Source: Aurelia coerulea
Lineage: Eukaryota; Cnidaria; Scyphozoa; Semaeostomeae; Ulmaridae
Reading direction: 5' to 3'
Length of the DNA: 64,000 nucleotides
Assembly: GCA_039566865.1 (NCBI GenBank)
Contig: CM076949.1
Span: 3,556,001 to 3,620,000, forward strand
The position numbers and the translations under genes are program-made. The number at the start of each line of letters is the position of its first letter. The stretch's first letter is position 1. Below are positions 21,793 through 35,021 of the stretch, in pieces. The notes beneath the pieces were generated by a model. That model made no database searches, was not told where the DNA came from, and saw only the letters and a program-made list of their open reading frames with translations.

Positions 21793-24700
21793 TAGGTCCC
21801 ATTTTGAAAGACCTATTTTTAGGCAAAAAGTAAGGCTATAGCCTTTGCTTTTTGGCAAAAATAGGCCCATTTTGAAAAGACCTATTTTTGGGCAAAAAGT
21901 AAGGCTATAGCCTTTGCTTTTTGGCAAAAATAGGCCCATTTTGAAAAGACCTATTTTTGGGCAAAAAGTAAGGCTATAGCCTTTGCTTTTTGGCAAAAAT
22001 AGGCCCATTTTGAAAAGACCTATTTTTGGGCAAAAAGTAAGGCTATAGCCTTTGCTTTTTGGCAAAAATAGGCCCATTTTGAAAAGACCTATTTTTGGGC
22101 AAAAAGTAAGGCTATAGCCTTTGCTTTTTGGCAAAAATAGGCCCATTTTGAAAAAAAATATTTTTGGGCAAAAAGTAAGGCTATAGCCTTTGCTTTTTGG
22201 CAAAAATAGGCCCATTTTGAAAAGACCTATTTTTGGGCAAAAAGTAAGGCTATAGGCTATAGCCTTTGCTTTTTGGCAAAAATCGGCCCATTTCGAAAAA
22301 ATATATTTTTGGGCAAAAAGTAAGGCTATAGCCTTTGCTTTTTAGCAAAAATAGGCCCATTTTGAAAAAATATTTCTGGGCAAAAAGTAAGGCTATAGCC
22401 TTTGCTTTTTGGCAAAAATAGGCCCATTTTGAAAAGACCTATTTTTGGGCAAAAAGTAAGGCTATAGCCTTTGCTTTTTGGCAAAAATAGGCCCATTTTG
22501 TAAAGACCTATTTTTGGGCAAAAAGAAAGCCTTTTCTTTTTTGCAAAAATAGGCCCATTTTGAAAAGATCTATTTTTGGGCAAAAAGTAAGGCTATAGCC
22601 TTTGCTTTTTGGCAAAAATAGGCCCATTTTGAAAAGACCTATTTTTGGGCAAAAAGTAAGGCTATAGCCTTTGCTTTTTGGCAAAAATAGGCCCATTTTG
22701 AAAAGACCTATTTTTGGGCAAAAAGTAAGGCTATAGCCTTTGCTTTTTAGCAAAAATAGGCCCATTTTGAAAAGACCTATTTTTGGGCAAAAAGTAAGGC
22801 TATAGCCTTTGCTTTTTGGCAAAAATAGGCCCATTTTGAAAAGATCTATTTTTGGGCAAAAAGTAAGGCTATAGCCTTTGCTTTTCGGCAAAAATAGGCC
22901 CATTTTGAAAAGACCTATTTTTGGGCAAAAAGTAAGGCTATAGCCTTTGCTTTTTTGCAAAAATAGGCCCATTTTGAAAAGACCTATTTTTGGGCAAAAA
23001 GTAAAAGCCTTTGCTTTTTGGCAAAAATAGGCCCATTTTGAAAAGATCTATTTTTGGGCAAAAAGTAAGGCTATAGCCTTTGCTTTTTGGCAAAAATAGG
23101 CCCATTTTGAAAAAAAATATTTTTGGGCAAAAAGTAAGGCTATAGCCTTTGCTTTTTGGCAAAAATAGGCCCATTTTGAAAAGACCTATTTTTGGGCAAA
23201 AAGTAAGGCTATAGCCTTTGCTTTTTGGCAAAAATAGGCCCAATTTGAAAAGACCGATTTTTGGGCAAAAAGAAAGCCTTTTCTTTTTGCAAAAATAGGC
23301 CCATTTTGAAAAGATCTATTTTTGGGCAAAAAGTAAGGCTATAGCCTTTGCTTTTTGGCAAAAATAGGCCCATTTTGAAAAGACCTATTTTTGGGCAAAA
23401 AGTAAGGCTATAGCCTTTGCTTTTTGGCAAAAATAGGCCCATTTTGAAAAGACCTATTTTTGGGCAAAAAGTAAGGCCTTTGCTTTTTGTGAAAAATAGG
23501 CCCATTTTGAAAAAAATTATTCTTCGGCAAAAAGTAAGGCTATAGCCTTTGCTTTTTGGCAAAAATAGGCCCAATTTGAAAAGACCTATTTTTGGGCAAA
23601 AAGTAAGGCTATAGCCTTTGCTTTTTGGCAAAAATAGGCCCATTTTGAAAAGACCTATTTTTGGGCAAAAAGTAAGGCTATAGCCTTTGCTTTTTGGCAA
23701 AAATAGGCCCATTTTGAAAAGACCTATATTTGGGCAAAAGGTAAGGCTATACCCTTTGCTTTTTGGCAAAAATAGGCCCTATTTGAAAAGACCGATTTTT
23801 GGGCAAAAAGTAAGGCTATAGCTTTTGCTTTTTGGCAAAAATAGGCCAATTTTGAAGGGACCTATTTTGGGGCAAAAAGTAAGGCTATACCCTTTGCTTT
23901 TTGGCAAAAATAGGCCCATTTTGTAAAGACCTATTTTTGGGCAAAAAGAAAGCCTTTTCTTTTTTGCAAAATAGGCCCATTTTGAAAAGATCTATATTTG
24001 GGCAAAAAGTAAGGCTATAGCCTTTGCTTTTTGGCAAAAATAGGCCCATTTTGAAAAGACCTATTTTGGGGCAAAAAGTAAGGCTATAGCCTTTGCTTTT
24101 TGGCAAAAATAGGCCCATTTTGAAAAGACCTATTTTTGGGCAAAAAGTAAGGCTATAGCCTTTGCTTTTTTGCAAAAATAGGCCCATTTTGTAAAGACCT
24201 ATTTTTGGGCAAAAAGAAAGCCTTTTCTTTTTTGCAAAAATAGGCCCATTTTGAAAAGATCTATTTTTGGGCAAAAAGTAAGGCTATAGCCTTTGCTTTT
24301 TGGCAAAAATAGGCCCATTTTGAAAAGACCTATTTTTGGGCAAAAAGTAAGGCTATAGCCTTTGCTTTTTTGCAAAAATAGGCCCATTTTGAAAAGACCT
24401 ATTTTTGGGCAAAAAGTAAGGCTATAGCCTTTACTTTTTTGCAAAAATAGGCCCATTTTGAAAAGACCTATTTTTGGGCAAAAAGTAAGGCTATAGCCTT
24501 TGCTTTTTGGCAAAAATAGGCCCATTTTGAAAAGACCTATTTTTGGGCAAAAAGTAAGCCTTTTCTTTTTTGCAAAAATAGGCCCATTTTGAAAAGATCT
24601 ATTTTTGGGCAAAAAGTAAGGCTATTTGGCAAAAACAGGCCCATTTTGAAAAAAAAATATTTTTGGGCAAAAAGTAAGGCTATAGCCTTTGCTTTTTGGC

Positions 24701-27700
24701 AAAAATAGGCCCAATTTGAAAAGACCTATTTTTGGGCAAAAAGTAAGGCTATAGCCTTTGCTTTTTGGCAAAAATAGGCCCATTTTGAAAAAAAATATTT
24801 TTGGGCAAAAAGTAAGGCTATAGCCTTTGCTTTTTGGCAAAAATAGGCCCATTTTGAAAAAATATTTCTGGGCAAAAAGTAAGGCTATAGCCTTTGCTTT
24901 TTGGCAAAAATAGGCCCATTTTGAAAAGATCTATTTTTGGGCAAAAAGTAAGGCTATAGCCTTTGCTTTTTGGCAAAAATAGGCCCATTTTGAAAAAAAA
25001 TATTTTTGGGCAAAAAGTAAGGCTATAGCCTTTGCTTTTTGTGCAAAAATAGGCCCATTTTGAAAAGAAGTATTTTTGGGCAAAAAGTAAGGCTATAGCC
25101 TTTGCTTTTTGGCAAAAATATGCCCATTTTTGAAAAAAAATATTTTTGGGCAAAAAGTAAGGCTATAGCCTTTGCTTTTTGTGAAAAATAGGCCCATTTT
25201 GAAAAAAATTATTCTTCGGCAAAAAGTAAGGCTATAGCCTTTGCTTTTTGGCAAAAATAGGCCCAATTTGAAAAGACCTATTTTTGGGCAAAATAGGCTT
25301 TGCTTTTTGGTAAGGACCTATTTTTAGCCTTTGCTTTTTGGCAAAAATAGGCCCATTTTGAAAAGACCTATTTTTGGGGAAAAAAAAAGCAAAAATAGGC
25401 CCATTTTGAAAAGCTATTTTTGGGCAAAAAGTAAGGCTATAGCCTTTGCTTTTTGGCAAAAATAGGCCCATTTTGAAAAGACCTATTTTTGGGCAAAAAG
25501 TAAGGCTATAGCCTTTGCTTTTTGGCAAAAATAGGCCCATTTTGAAAAGACCTATTTTTGGGCAAAAAGTAAGGCTATAGCCTTTGCTTTTTGGCAAAAA
25601 TAGGCCCATTTTGAAAAGACCTATTTTTGGGCAAAAAGTAAGGCTATAGCCTTTGCTTTTTGGCAAAAATAGGCCCATTTTGAAAAGACCTATTTTTGGG
25701 CAAAAAGTAAGGCTATAGCCTTTGCTTTTTGGCAAAAATAGGCCCATTTTGAACAAAATTATTCTTCGGCAAAAAGTAAGGCTATAGCCTTTGCTTTTTG
25801 GCAAAAATAGGCCCATTTTGAAAAGACCTATTTTTGGGCAAAAAGTAAGGCTATAGCCTTTGCTTTTTGGCAAAAATAGGCCCATTTTGAAAAAAAATAT
25901 TTTTGGGCAAAAAGTAAGGCTATAGCCTTTGCTTTTTGGCAAAAATAGGCCCATTTTGAAAAGACCTATTTCTGGGCAAAAAGTAAGGCTATAGCCTTTC
26001 CTTTTTGGCAAAAATAGGCCCATTTTGAAAAGATCTATTTTTGGGCAAAAAGTAAGGCTATAGCCTTTGCTTTTTGGCAAAAATAGGCCCATTTTGAAAA
26101 GACCTATTTTTGGGCAAAAAGTAAAAGCCTTTTCTTTTTTGCAAAAATAGGCCCATTTTGAAAAGATCTATTTTTGGGCAACAAGCAAGGCTATAGCCTT
26201 TGCTTTTTGGCAAAAATAGGCCCATTTTGAAAAGACCTATTTTTGGGCAAAAAGTAAGGCTATAGCCTTTGCTTTTTGGCAAAAATAGGCCCATTTTGAA
26301 AAGACCTATTTTTGGGGAAAAAGAAAGCCTTTTCTATTTTGCAAAAATAGGCCCATTTTGAAAAGATCTATTTTTGGGCAAAAAGTAAGGCTATAGCCTT
26401 TGCTTTTTGGCAAAAATAGGCCCATTTTGAAAAGACCTATTTTTGGGCAAAAAGTAAGGCTATAGCCTTTGCTTTTTGGCAAAAATAGGCCCATTTTGAA
26501 AAGAATGATTTTTGGGCAAAAAGTAAGGCTATAGCCTTTGCTTTTTGGCAAAAATAGGCCCATTTTGAAAAGACCTATTTTTGGGCAAAAAGTAAGGCTA
26601 TAGCCTTTGCTTTTTGGCAAAAATAGGCCCATTTTGAACAAGAATTATTTTTCGGCAAAAAGTAAGGCTATAGCCTTTGCTTTTTGGCAAAAATAAGGCC
26701 CATTTTGAAAAGACCTATTTTTGGGCAAAAAGTAAGGCTATAGCCTTTGCTTTTTGGCAAAAATCGGCCCATTTCGAAAAAAAACCTATTTTTGGGCAAA
26801 AAGTAAGGCTATAGCCTTTGCTTTTTCCCAAAAATAGGCCCATTTTGAAAAAATTTTTGGGCAAAAAGTAAGGCTATAGCCTTTGCTTTTTGGCAAAAAT
26901 AGGCCCATTTTGAAAAGACCTATTTTTGGGCAAAAAGTAAGGCTATAGCCTTTGCTTTTTTGCAAGAATAGGCCCATTTTGTAAAGACCTATTTTTGGGC
27001 AAAAAGAAAGCCTTTTCTTTTTTGCAAAAATAGGCCCATTTTGAAAAGACCTATTTTTGGGCAAAAAGTAAGGCTATAGCCTTTGCTTTTTGGCAAAAAT
27101 AGGCCCATTTTGAAAAGACCTATTTTTGGGCAAAAAGTAAGGCTATAGCCTTTGCTTTTTGGCAAAAATAGGCCCATTTTGAAAAGACCTATTTTTGGGC
27201 AAAAAGTAAGGCTATAGCCTTTGCTTTTTTGGCAAAAATAGGCCCATTTTGAAAAGACCTATTTTTGGGCAAAAAGTAAGGCTATAGCCTTTGCTTTTTG
27301 GCAAAAATAGGCCCATTTTGAAAAGACCTATTTTTGGGCAAAAAGTAAGGCTATAGCCTTTGCTTTTTGGCAAAAATAGGCCCATTTTGAACAAAATTAT
27401 TCTTCGGCAAAAAGTAAGGCTATAGCCTTTGCTTTTTGGCAAAAATAGGCCCATTTTGAAAAGACCTATTTTTGGGCAAAAAGTAAGGCTATAGCCTTTG
27501 CTTTTTGGCAAAAATAGGCCCATTTTGAAAAAAAATATTTTTGGGCAAAAAGTAAGGCTATAGCCTTTGCTTTTTGGCAAAAATAGGCCCATTTTGAAAA
27601 AAAATATTTTTGGGCAAAAAGTAAGGCTATAGCCTTTGCTTTTTGGCAAAAATAGGCCCATTTTGAAAAGACCTATTTTTGGGCAAAAAGTAAGGCTATA

Positions 27701-30291
27701 GCCTTTGCTTTTTGGCAAAAATAGGCCCATTTTGAAAAGACCTATTTTTGGGCAAAAAGAAAGCCTTTTCTTTTTTGCAAAAATAGGCCCATTTTGAAAA
27801 GATCTATTTTTGGGCAAAAAGTAAGGCTATTTGGCAAAAATAGGCCCATTTTGAAAAAAAATATTTTTGGGCAAAAAGTAAGGCTATAGCCTTTGCTTTT
27901 TGGCAAAAATAGGCCCATTTTGAAAAAAAATATTTTTGGGCAAAAAGTAAGGCTATAGCCTTTGCTTTTTGGCAAAAATAGGCCCATTTTGAAAAGACCT
28001 ATTTTTGGGCAAAAAGTAAGGCTATAGCCTTTGCTTTTTTGCAAAAATAGGCCCATTTTGTAAAGACCTATTTTTGGGCAAAAAGAAAGCCTTTTCTTTT
28101 TTGCAAAAATAGGCCCATTTTGAAAAGACCTATTTTTGGGCAAAAAGTAAGGCTATAGCCTTTGCTTTTTGGCAAAAATAGGCCCATTTTGAAAAAAAAT
28201 ATTTTTGGGCAAAAAGTAAGGCTATAGCCTTTGCTTTTTGGCAAAAATAGGCCCATTTTGAAAAGACCTATTTTTGGGCAAAAAGTAAGGCTATAGCCTT
28301 TGCTTTTTGGCAAAAATATGCCCATTTTTGAAAAAACCTATTTTTGGGCAAAAAGTAAGGCTATAGCCTTTGCTTTTTGGCAAAAATAGGCCCATTTTGA
28401 AAAGACCTATTTTTGGGCAAAAAGTAAGGCTATAGCCTTTGCTTTTTGGCAAAAATAGGCCCATTTTGAAAAGACCTATTTTTGGGCAAAAAGTAAGGCT
28501 ATAGCCTTTGCTTTTTGGCAAAAATAGGCCCATTTTGAAAAGACCTATTTTTGGGCAAAAAGTAAGGCTATAGCCTTTGCTTTTTGGCAAAAATAGGCCC
28601 ATTTTGAAAAGACCTATTTTTGGGCAAAAAGTAAGGCTATAGCCTTTGCTTTTTGGCAAAAATAGGCCCATTTTGAAAAGACCTATTTTTGGGCAAAAAG
28701 TAAGGCTATAGCCTTTGCTTTTTGGCAAAAATAGGCCCATTTTGAAAAGAATATATTTTCGGCAAAAAGTAAGGCTATAGCCTTTGCTTTTTGGCAAAAA
28801 TAGGCCCATTTTGAAAAGACCTATTTTTGGGCAAAAAGTAAGGCTATAGCCTTTGCTTTTTGGCAAAAATAGGCCCATTTTGAAAAAAAATATTTTTGGG
28901 CAAAAAGTAAGGCTATAGCCTTTGCTTTTTAGCAAAAATAGGCCCATTTTGAAAAAAATATTTCTGGGCAAAAAGTAAGGCTATAGCTTTTGCTTTTTGG
29001 CAAAAATAGGCCCATTTTGAAAAGATCTATTTTTGGGCAAAAAGTAAGGCTATAGCCTTTGCTTTTTTGCAAAAATAGGCCCATTTTGTAAAGACCTATT
29101 TTTGGGCTAAAAGAAAGCCTTTTCTTTTTTGCAAAAATAGGCCCATTTTGAAAAGATCTATTTTTGGGCAAAAAGTAAGGCTATAGCCTTTGCTTTTTGG
29201 CAAAAATAGGCCCATTTTGAAAAGATCTATTTTTGGGCAAAAAGTAAGGCTATAGCCTTTGCTTTTTGGCAAAAATAGGCCCATTTTGAAAAGACCTATT
29301 TTTGGGCAAAAAGTAAGGCTATAGCCTTTGCTTTTTGGCAAAAATAGGCCCATTTTGAAAAGACCTATTTTTGGGCAAAAAGTAAGGCAAAAATATAGCC
29401 TTTGCTTTTTGGCAAAAATAGGCCCATTTTGAAAAGACCTATTTTTGGGCAAAAAGTAAGGCTATAGCCTTTGCTTTTTGGCAAAAATAGGCCCATTTTG
29501 AAAAGACCTATTTTTGGGCAAAAAGTAAGGCTATAGCCTTTGCTTTTTGGCAAAAATAGGCCCATTTTGTAAAGACCTATTTTTGGGCAAAAAGAAAGCC
29601 TTTTCTTTTTTGCAAAAATAGGCCCATTTTGAAAAGATCTATTTTTGGGCAAAAAGTAAGGCTATAGCCTTTGCTTTTTGGCAAAAATAGGCCCATTTTG
29701 AAAAAAATTATTCTTCGGCAAAAAGTAAGGCTATAGCCTTTGCTTTTTGGCAAAAATAGGCCCAATTTGAAAAGACCTATTTTTGGGCAAAAAGTAAGGC
29801 TATAGCCTTTGCTTTTTGGCAAAAATAGGCCCATTTTGAAAAAAAATATTTTTGGGCAAAAAGTAAGGCTATAGCCTTTGCTTTTTAGCAAAAATAGGCC
29901 CATTTTGAAAAAAAATATTTCTGGGCAAAAAGTAAGGCTATAGCTTTTGCTTTTTGGCAAAAATAGGCCCATTTTGAAAAGATCTATTTTTGGGCAAAAA
30001 GTAAGGCTATAGCCTTTGCTTTTTTGCAAAAATAGGCCCATTTTGAAAAGACCTATTTTTGGGCAAAAAGAAAGCCTTTGCTTTTTAGCAAAAATAGGCC
30101 CATTTTGAAAAAAAATATTTCTGGGCAAAAAGTAAGGCTATAGCTTTTGCTTTTTGGCAAAAATAGGCCCATTTTGAAAAGACCTATTTTTGGGCAAAAA
30201 GTAAGGCTATAGCCTTTGCTTTTTGGCAAAAATAGGCCCATTTTGAAAAGACCTATTTTTGGGCAAAAAGTAAGGCTATAAGCTTTGCTTT
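21793..30291. repeat. 69-bp satellite array, about 123 copies
   Basis: 8.5 kb of head-to-tail 69-bp units. Each unit contains two palindromes: one centred on the 14-bp AAGGCTATAGCCTT with GCAAAAAG/CTTTTTGC arms, and one with AAAAATAGG/CCTATTTTT arms around CCCATTTTGAAAAGA. Read on the minus strand a unit is 23 codons with no stop (beginning MGLFLPKSKGYS), so long open frames run across the array; the other two minus-strand frames have a stop in each unit. Variants include GACCT, GATCT and AAATAT versions of the second palindrome, a TTATTCTTCGG variant, and a short unit lacking about 7 bp of the first palindrome that breaks the frame. The open frames are most simply a by-product of the sequence. 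I see no splice signals or ORF-wide conservation argument for translation. Confidence 0.97.
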
Positions 30292-30917
30292 TATGAAGAT
30301 ATGAGCCTTTTTAGAAATGACTGTTTTTCAGCCCAATACTTACCGAGTAGTGTCCCGAATAAAATAAAGAACGACACTTCTGTGAAGTGTACGAAAATAC
30401 AGATTTTTGACCAAAAAGGAAAGCTATTTGGTTACCATTTCGCAAACATTCTTTGCTAAAGTTTAAATGTGACATTATGGTTGGTGGGTCGTTTAAAGGA
30501 CAGCAAAAGAGACCAATGGAGAAAAAACAAGCTTTTTAACTGATGTAATGATATGTTTATAATCTATGGCTCAAAACAAATTAATTGAAAGAAAAATATT
30601 TTCAACAAACATATTCTCTTAAATATATTTGGTGATTGACTGTAGGTTATGTGTATTAAAATAAATATTTTACTTAAAAAGTAAATATAATTATAAAGAT
30701 TAATTACCCAGGTATTCCTAAAGATCTTACTCTTATTTTGTTTTCACCCGAGCCCCAGGACAAAGTTGTGATAAAACTAAAAAAGAAAGTCTACTTACCT
30801 CTGTCTGATAAAAATGAAAGAATTACCACATTCTAATGCATTCTTCCATAATAGAATGAAAAGTTTAAGATATCATTCAAAATGAAGCATTTGTACATTT
30901 TCCATTCTGTTCGGAAC
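30292..30917. other. Right flank of the satellite, no gene
   Basis: Anonymous AT-rich DNA. About 30345-30395 resembles 41-90 of the window. The word TTCGCAAACATT occurs on both sides of the satellite (21783 and about 30448). Confidence 0.4.
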
Positions 30918-31537
30918 AACAAGGGTAGATTTTGTAATACAACAGCATCAGTTGCTTTTGATTGACAACTCAGTTCAAAGCGATAAGCTGCTGCAGACAA
31001 AGGAAATTCTCTCAACCAGTAATTCAAAACAAACAGGGCTGCAAAAGTTGCTCTGAAACCAGTAGGGCAAACTCTCGCCTTGCACAAGCGAAAGATGGTT
31101 TTTAAGAGAAGTTTATGTGACTTTAACAAAAGAAGAAGGATAAATCTTGAAGGACAAAAGAAGAAGGAAGGTTCTGTTTCGCGGGTTTTGTTCATTTGAT
31201 TCAGAAGCCGAGCGGAAGGCATTGCAATTCTCGCGTATTTAGGGCTTAAATGAAACGATTACAAAGCAGCTCCTGAATCAAATAAACAAAATCCGCCAGA
31301 AAGAACTTCAGACTTAGCCTTCTTCTCTCGTTATGAGCACATAACTTATCTTAAAAACCACCTTTCGCTTGCACAAGGCAAGAGATTGCCCTACTAGTTT
31401 CGGGGAAAATTTTGCGGCTTTGTTTGTTTTGAATTACTGAATGAGAGAATTTCCTTTGTCTGCAGTCGTTAATCGCTTTGAATTGAGGCGTCAATCAAAC
31501 CAACTGATGCTATTGTACAACAAAATCTGCCCTTGTT
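30918..31537. mobile_element. AACAAG foldback family, second copy
   Basis: 620 bp, with halves reverse complementary and homologous to 8001-8601 (words TTTGATTGACA, AAAGCGATAAGC, CAGACAAAGGAAATTCTCTC). Ends are AACAAGGGTAGATTTTGT and inverse. No matching target duplication is visible, unlike its two relatives. Confidence 0.85.
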
Positions 31538-31619
31538 CAACGAAGTTGTAATTTTTCAAATTTGTGTTACTGTTTTTGTATTCCGACAGAGTGTATACAT
31601 TTCTCCGAGTCATCCAGTA

Positions 31620-32015
31620 CAGTAAATCCTCGCATATAAGAACCTACTTTTTGACAGCCATGCTGAAATAGGCTCTTATTCCTATGGTACTAAGACTAAT
31701 TTCAAGGTATAAAGGTTCTTATTTGAAGAGTGCCTTCTGTAGGCCCTTTTAGAATTTTCACCAATGATGTTTTGATTATGTACCTAATAACCAATTCTAA
31801 GCTTACAAACAGCAGGGAAGGAGATTCAAACATCAACAGCCATTTGGGGCAAAAATGAACTTAATAATGGCAATCCAAAATCAACTTTGTTGCCCCTGCA
31901 ATAAGAAAATCTTTTCATCAAACTGAAACTGGTTTTTAATTAAAAGGTGAATAATTTAGGAAAAATAGCCTCTTGGTTCTTATTTTTGTAGATTCTTATG
32001 TGTGGGGACTTACTG
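31620..32015. mobile_element. TA-target MITE with CAGTAAA...ATAAGAACC termini
   Basis: 396 bp flanked by TA, with termini CAGTAAATCCTCGCATATAA and inverse. The GGTTCTTAT/ATAAGAACC word recurs inside. A second member is at 53662-54075. Confidence 0.8.
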
Positions 32016-32046
32016 TATCTGAAATTTGAAAATGAACCATTGTGAC

Positions 32047-32554
32047 AGCATAGGGCTCAAATCTTTCAAATCTTTAAAAAGGTCGGTGTAAAAATCTATT
32101 GTATTTCTCTTTGAATTGGGTTGCTTAAAAGGAACTTATGGTACTTTGCTGTAAATCTGCCGTGGAAATTTTATGATATCTTCATTTTTTCAAAATGGCG
32201 GCAATTTGATAATTTTTGAAAAAATTCATGGTAAATTTTGAAAAAACTTAAATCATTGTAAATCCTAAACTAATAGAGGAAACATTACATAACCTTCAAG
32301 AAAACCATAGTTTATGGAGGTCTACAAGATGGTGGCAAGCAGAAATCTGTAGCCTTTGTAGTTTAGGATTTAGAAATTTGATGACGTCATGGCCTCAAAT
32401 TTAATAATGCCGCCATATTGAAACTAATCAAGATATCAATAAATTGCTAGGCAGATTTACAGCAAAAACCCTAAGTTCCTTCCAAGCTATTTATTTCAAA
32501 GAAAACGGCAATAAAATTTTACACCGAGCTTTTTAAAAATTTGAGCCCTATGTT
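32047..32554. mobile_element. AGCATAGG MITE family, 9-bp duplication
   Basis: 508 bp with termini AGCATAGGGCTCAAATC and the inverse of AACATAGGGCTC. The 9-bp duplication CATTGTGAC is at 32038-32046 and 32555-32563. It lies about 110 bp 3' of the GLTP stop codon. Confidence 0.88.
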
Positions 32555-32668
32555 CATTGTGACTGCTAAGTGGGACCATAATGGCCTGCTAACCCAAGGT
32601 TGAAATTCTCGTATCATAATTCAATTGCTAACACTATTTAAATTGAATTGGTTTAGACAATAATTGGC

Positions 32669-34971
32669 CTAAACTTTTTCCTGTTTATCTTGTCCCACCT
32701 TGGCATAGAAATCATTGATAACTTCAATATTTTTGCCCATTAAATTGACATGTACTTGCATATCTTTCAAAACATCTTCTTCTGAAGCTCCATTTCCTAT
32801 TGCAGCAATGAAATTCTCTCTGTATGGCACTGCTTTCATGGCAAGCTGGAGAACAAAAAATTAAAATTAAAACAGTGACATGATCTTCCTTCTCTGAATA
32901 CCGTTTGGAAAGTGAGATATAAAACAAGGCATACCTGAATCACTTTCTCCTCTTCATACGATAGCTCTGACTCGTTGGGGAGACGAGATACGGTTTGTGT
33001 GCAGTAGGTTAACGCTCATGCGCCCGGCAAAGTTCCAACCCAAAACGCTCTGCGCATGAGCTTTAACCCACTGCACGGGGCGACACATACGTTTCCTCAG
33101 AAAAAACCGTATCTCGGCTCCCAACAATTACAGAATTAATCAGCTAAAAATGATTTAAACTCAACTTCAAAACATTACGAAAATACCCTTCAGCTCGATT
33201 CAGATTCAGATTGGAAAAGTTTTGAATTGGGAGCATATTTTTGTTCTGTACTGGAGAGGTAGATCAAAAGTTATCTTTAGGTATTGAGTGTTTCTACAAA
33301 GTTGTTAGAAATAAATGCCCTACCAAGTTCTCTTATTTTATCTTGGCCCTACTAATTCTTCGTACTAGATGTACAGCTAAAATTATCAAAATTACGTCAA
33401 AAAGTACGGATTTTACTTGTTGATACAAATCGACACCAAATATAGGCTCAAAACATAAGTCTCAACATGGCCCATTGAATCGCTCATACTGCGTATCATC
33501 ATATCGCTTATATGAGAGAAAATTAAAAATCAGATTGAAAACGTTGAACGAATACAAGGAATCAAGGAGATACGTCGTAAGTCTACACAAAATATAGAAA
33601 AACTCCCCAAATCTAATGGAAGAAGCTCATAAGGTACTTACAGAGAAAATACCTTGAACGATCCAACCATGATATTTCTTTAACGTTGATTCATACGCCT
33701 TCTTGGCACATTTTGATAAATCAGGCTGTCCTGTTAGAACTTCAGCAAGGAAAACACCAATGAACTCTAAGGCCCTGTGGATAAAAGAAAGTTATCATAA
33801 ACTGATTAAATGATAAACGAGGTTCAGAATTCGCAATAAATCTATCTTGTCCCTACAAATAAATAAATAGGCCTTGGCGTGTAAAAATCATACATGGCTG
33901 CGACATCTGTCTCGGTAACTTTCAAACTTCTGGTTTTATATCCTAAAATCTACAGAATCATTTGAACAGCTTCTGCTTTCAAACACCTTTTACGAAAAGT
34001 GCAGGTTGTTTTATTCTTAGGCCATCCAATCAAATTAATTGTATTTTCCTTCAGAGGCTTCGATTCGGCTGCCCCGTAGGCTTTGACCATACGTGTGATC
34101 AAAAAGTTGAAAATGAAAGAATAACTTTAAAAAGTGATGCAATTTGTAGAAATTGTGAAACTGTCAAAAACTATTCAAAACGCCTCAAGTTTATGGTACT
34201 AGAGCTTGCTTTACCTGCAGACAGCAACGGTTTGCGTGAAAAATCTGACATCCTTCGGTCACCCGGGGGGGGTACTTAGTATATTTGTCCGACGGGGATG
34301 TGCCGTTTTTAAGGGTATCGTTTTCACCAATTTTTTCTAGCCCAGGGTATCAAAATGAGGCAATTTTTCTAGAGCAGGTTGTCAAAACATGTCAGAGGAG
34401 GATATTCGGCTAGCTTGGGTCTGTTTTCGGTCAAATTTCATGTTTTTGAGTATACTTTTCACCAATTTTTTCTAGAACAGGTTATCATTTTGAGCGAAAA
34501 ATTCTGGAGCAGGGTAAAAAAAATTTTTTTCGTGGGCACACCCCCGTACAAATTTGAGTCAAGTACCCCCCCCCCCCCGGGTTCGGTCAGAATCAAGGAT
34601 TTGAATCTGTGGGTTAGTTCCACCGATTGCTTGATGAGCAGAATTCACTTGACTATGGTTTGATCAAAAACCTGTTTTCCTTGTAACAAACGAAAATGTT
34701 TATGAAGAGCTCTGCCGGTTAAAGGGGTTTTAGAATCAATACCAAGTGAATTAAAGTATACAGAAAAAGCTAGTGCTTTGAAAAAATTGAAATTACGCGA
34801 CACATTATAAATGTTATTATCAATCTGCATTTTATTTAATATTCTGTCAAAACATGAAAACATTTGGTTCATCATTTTGTATCTTGTTCGTTTCAGTTAA
34901 TAAGTTGGCTTATTTTATTGCTATTTTAGATGGCTAACTGTAGATAAATAATAGATTCATTAAGTAAACAA

Positions 34972-35021
<50 letters not shown>

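Noticed and set aside
21694..30241. Many open frames of 60-286 codons encoding a repeated MGLFLPKSKGYS-type peptide
   Set aside because: They follow from a 69-bp stop-free satellite unit, are broken by the short-unit variant, and show no splice or start context. Kept only as a property of the satellite.
21793..30291. CRISPR-like direct repeats
   Set aside because: There are no unique spacers, and the context is animal DNA with introns and LINEs.
33962..34279. 105-codon frame in GLTP intron 3 as a possible exon
   Set aside because: Not part of the GLTP fold, which is already complete. It is interrupted by a hAT-type MITE, and removal of that element gives a stop within a few codons.
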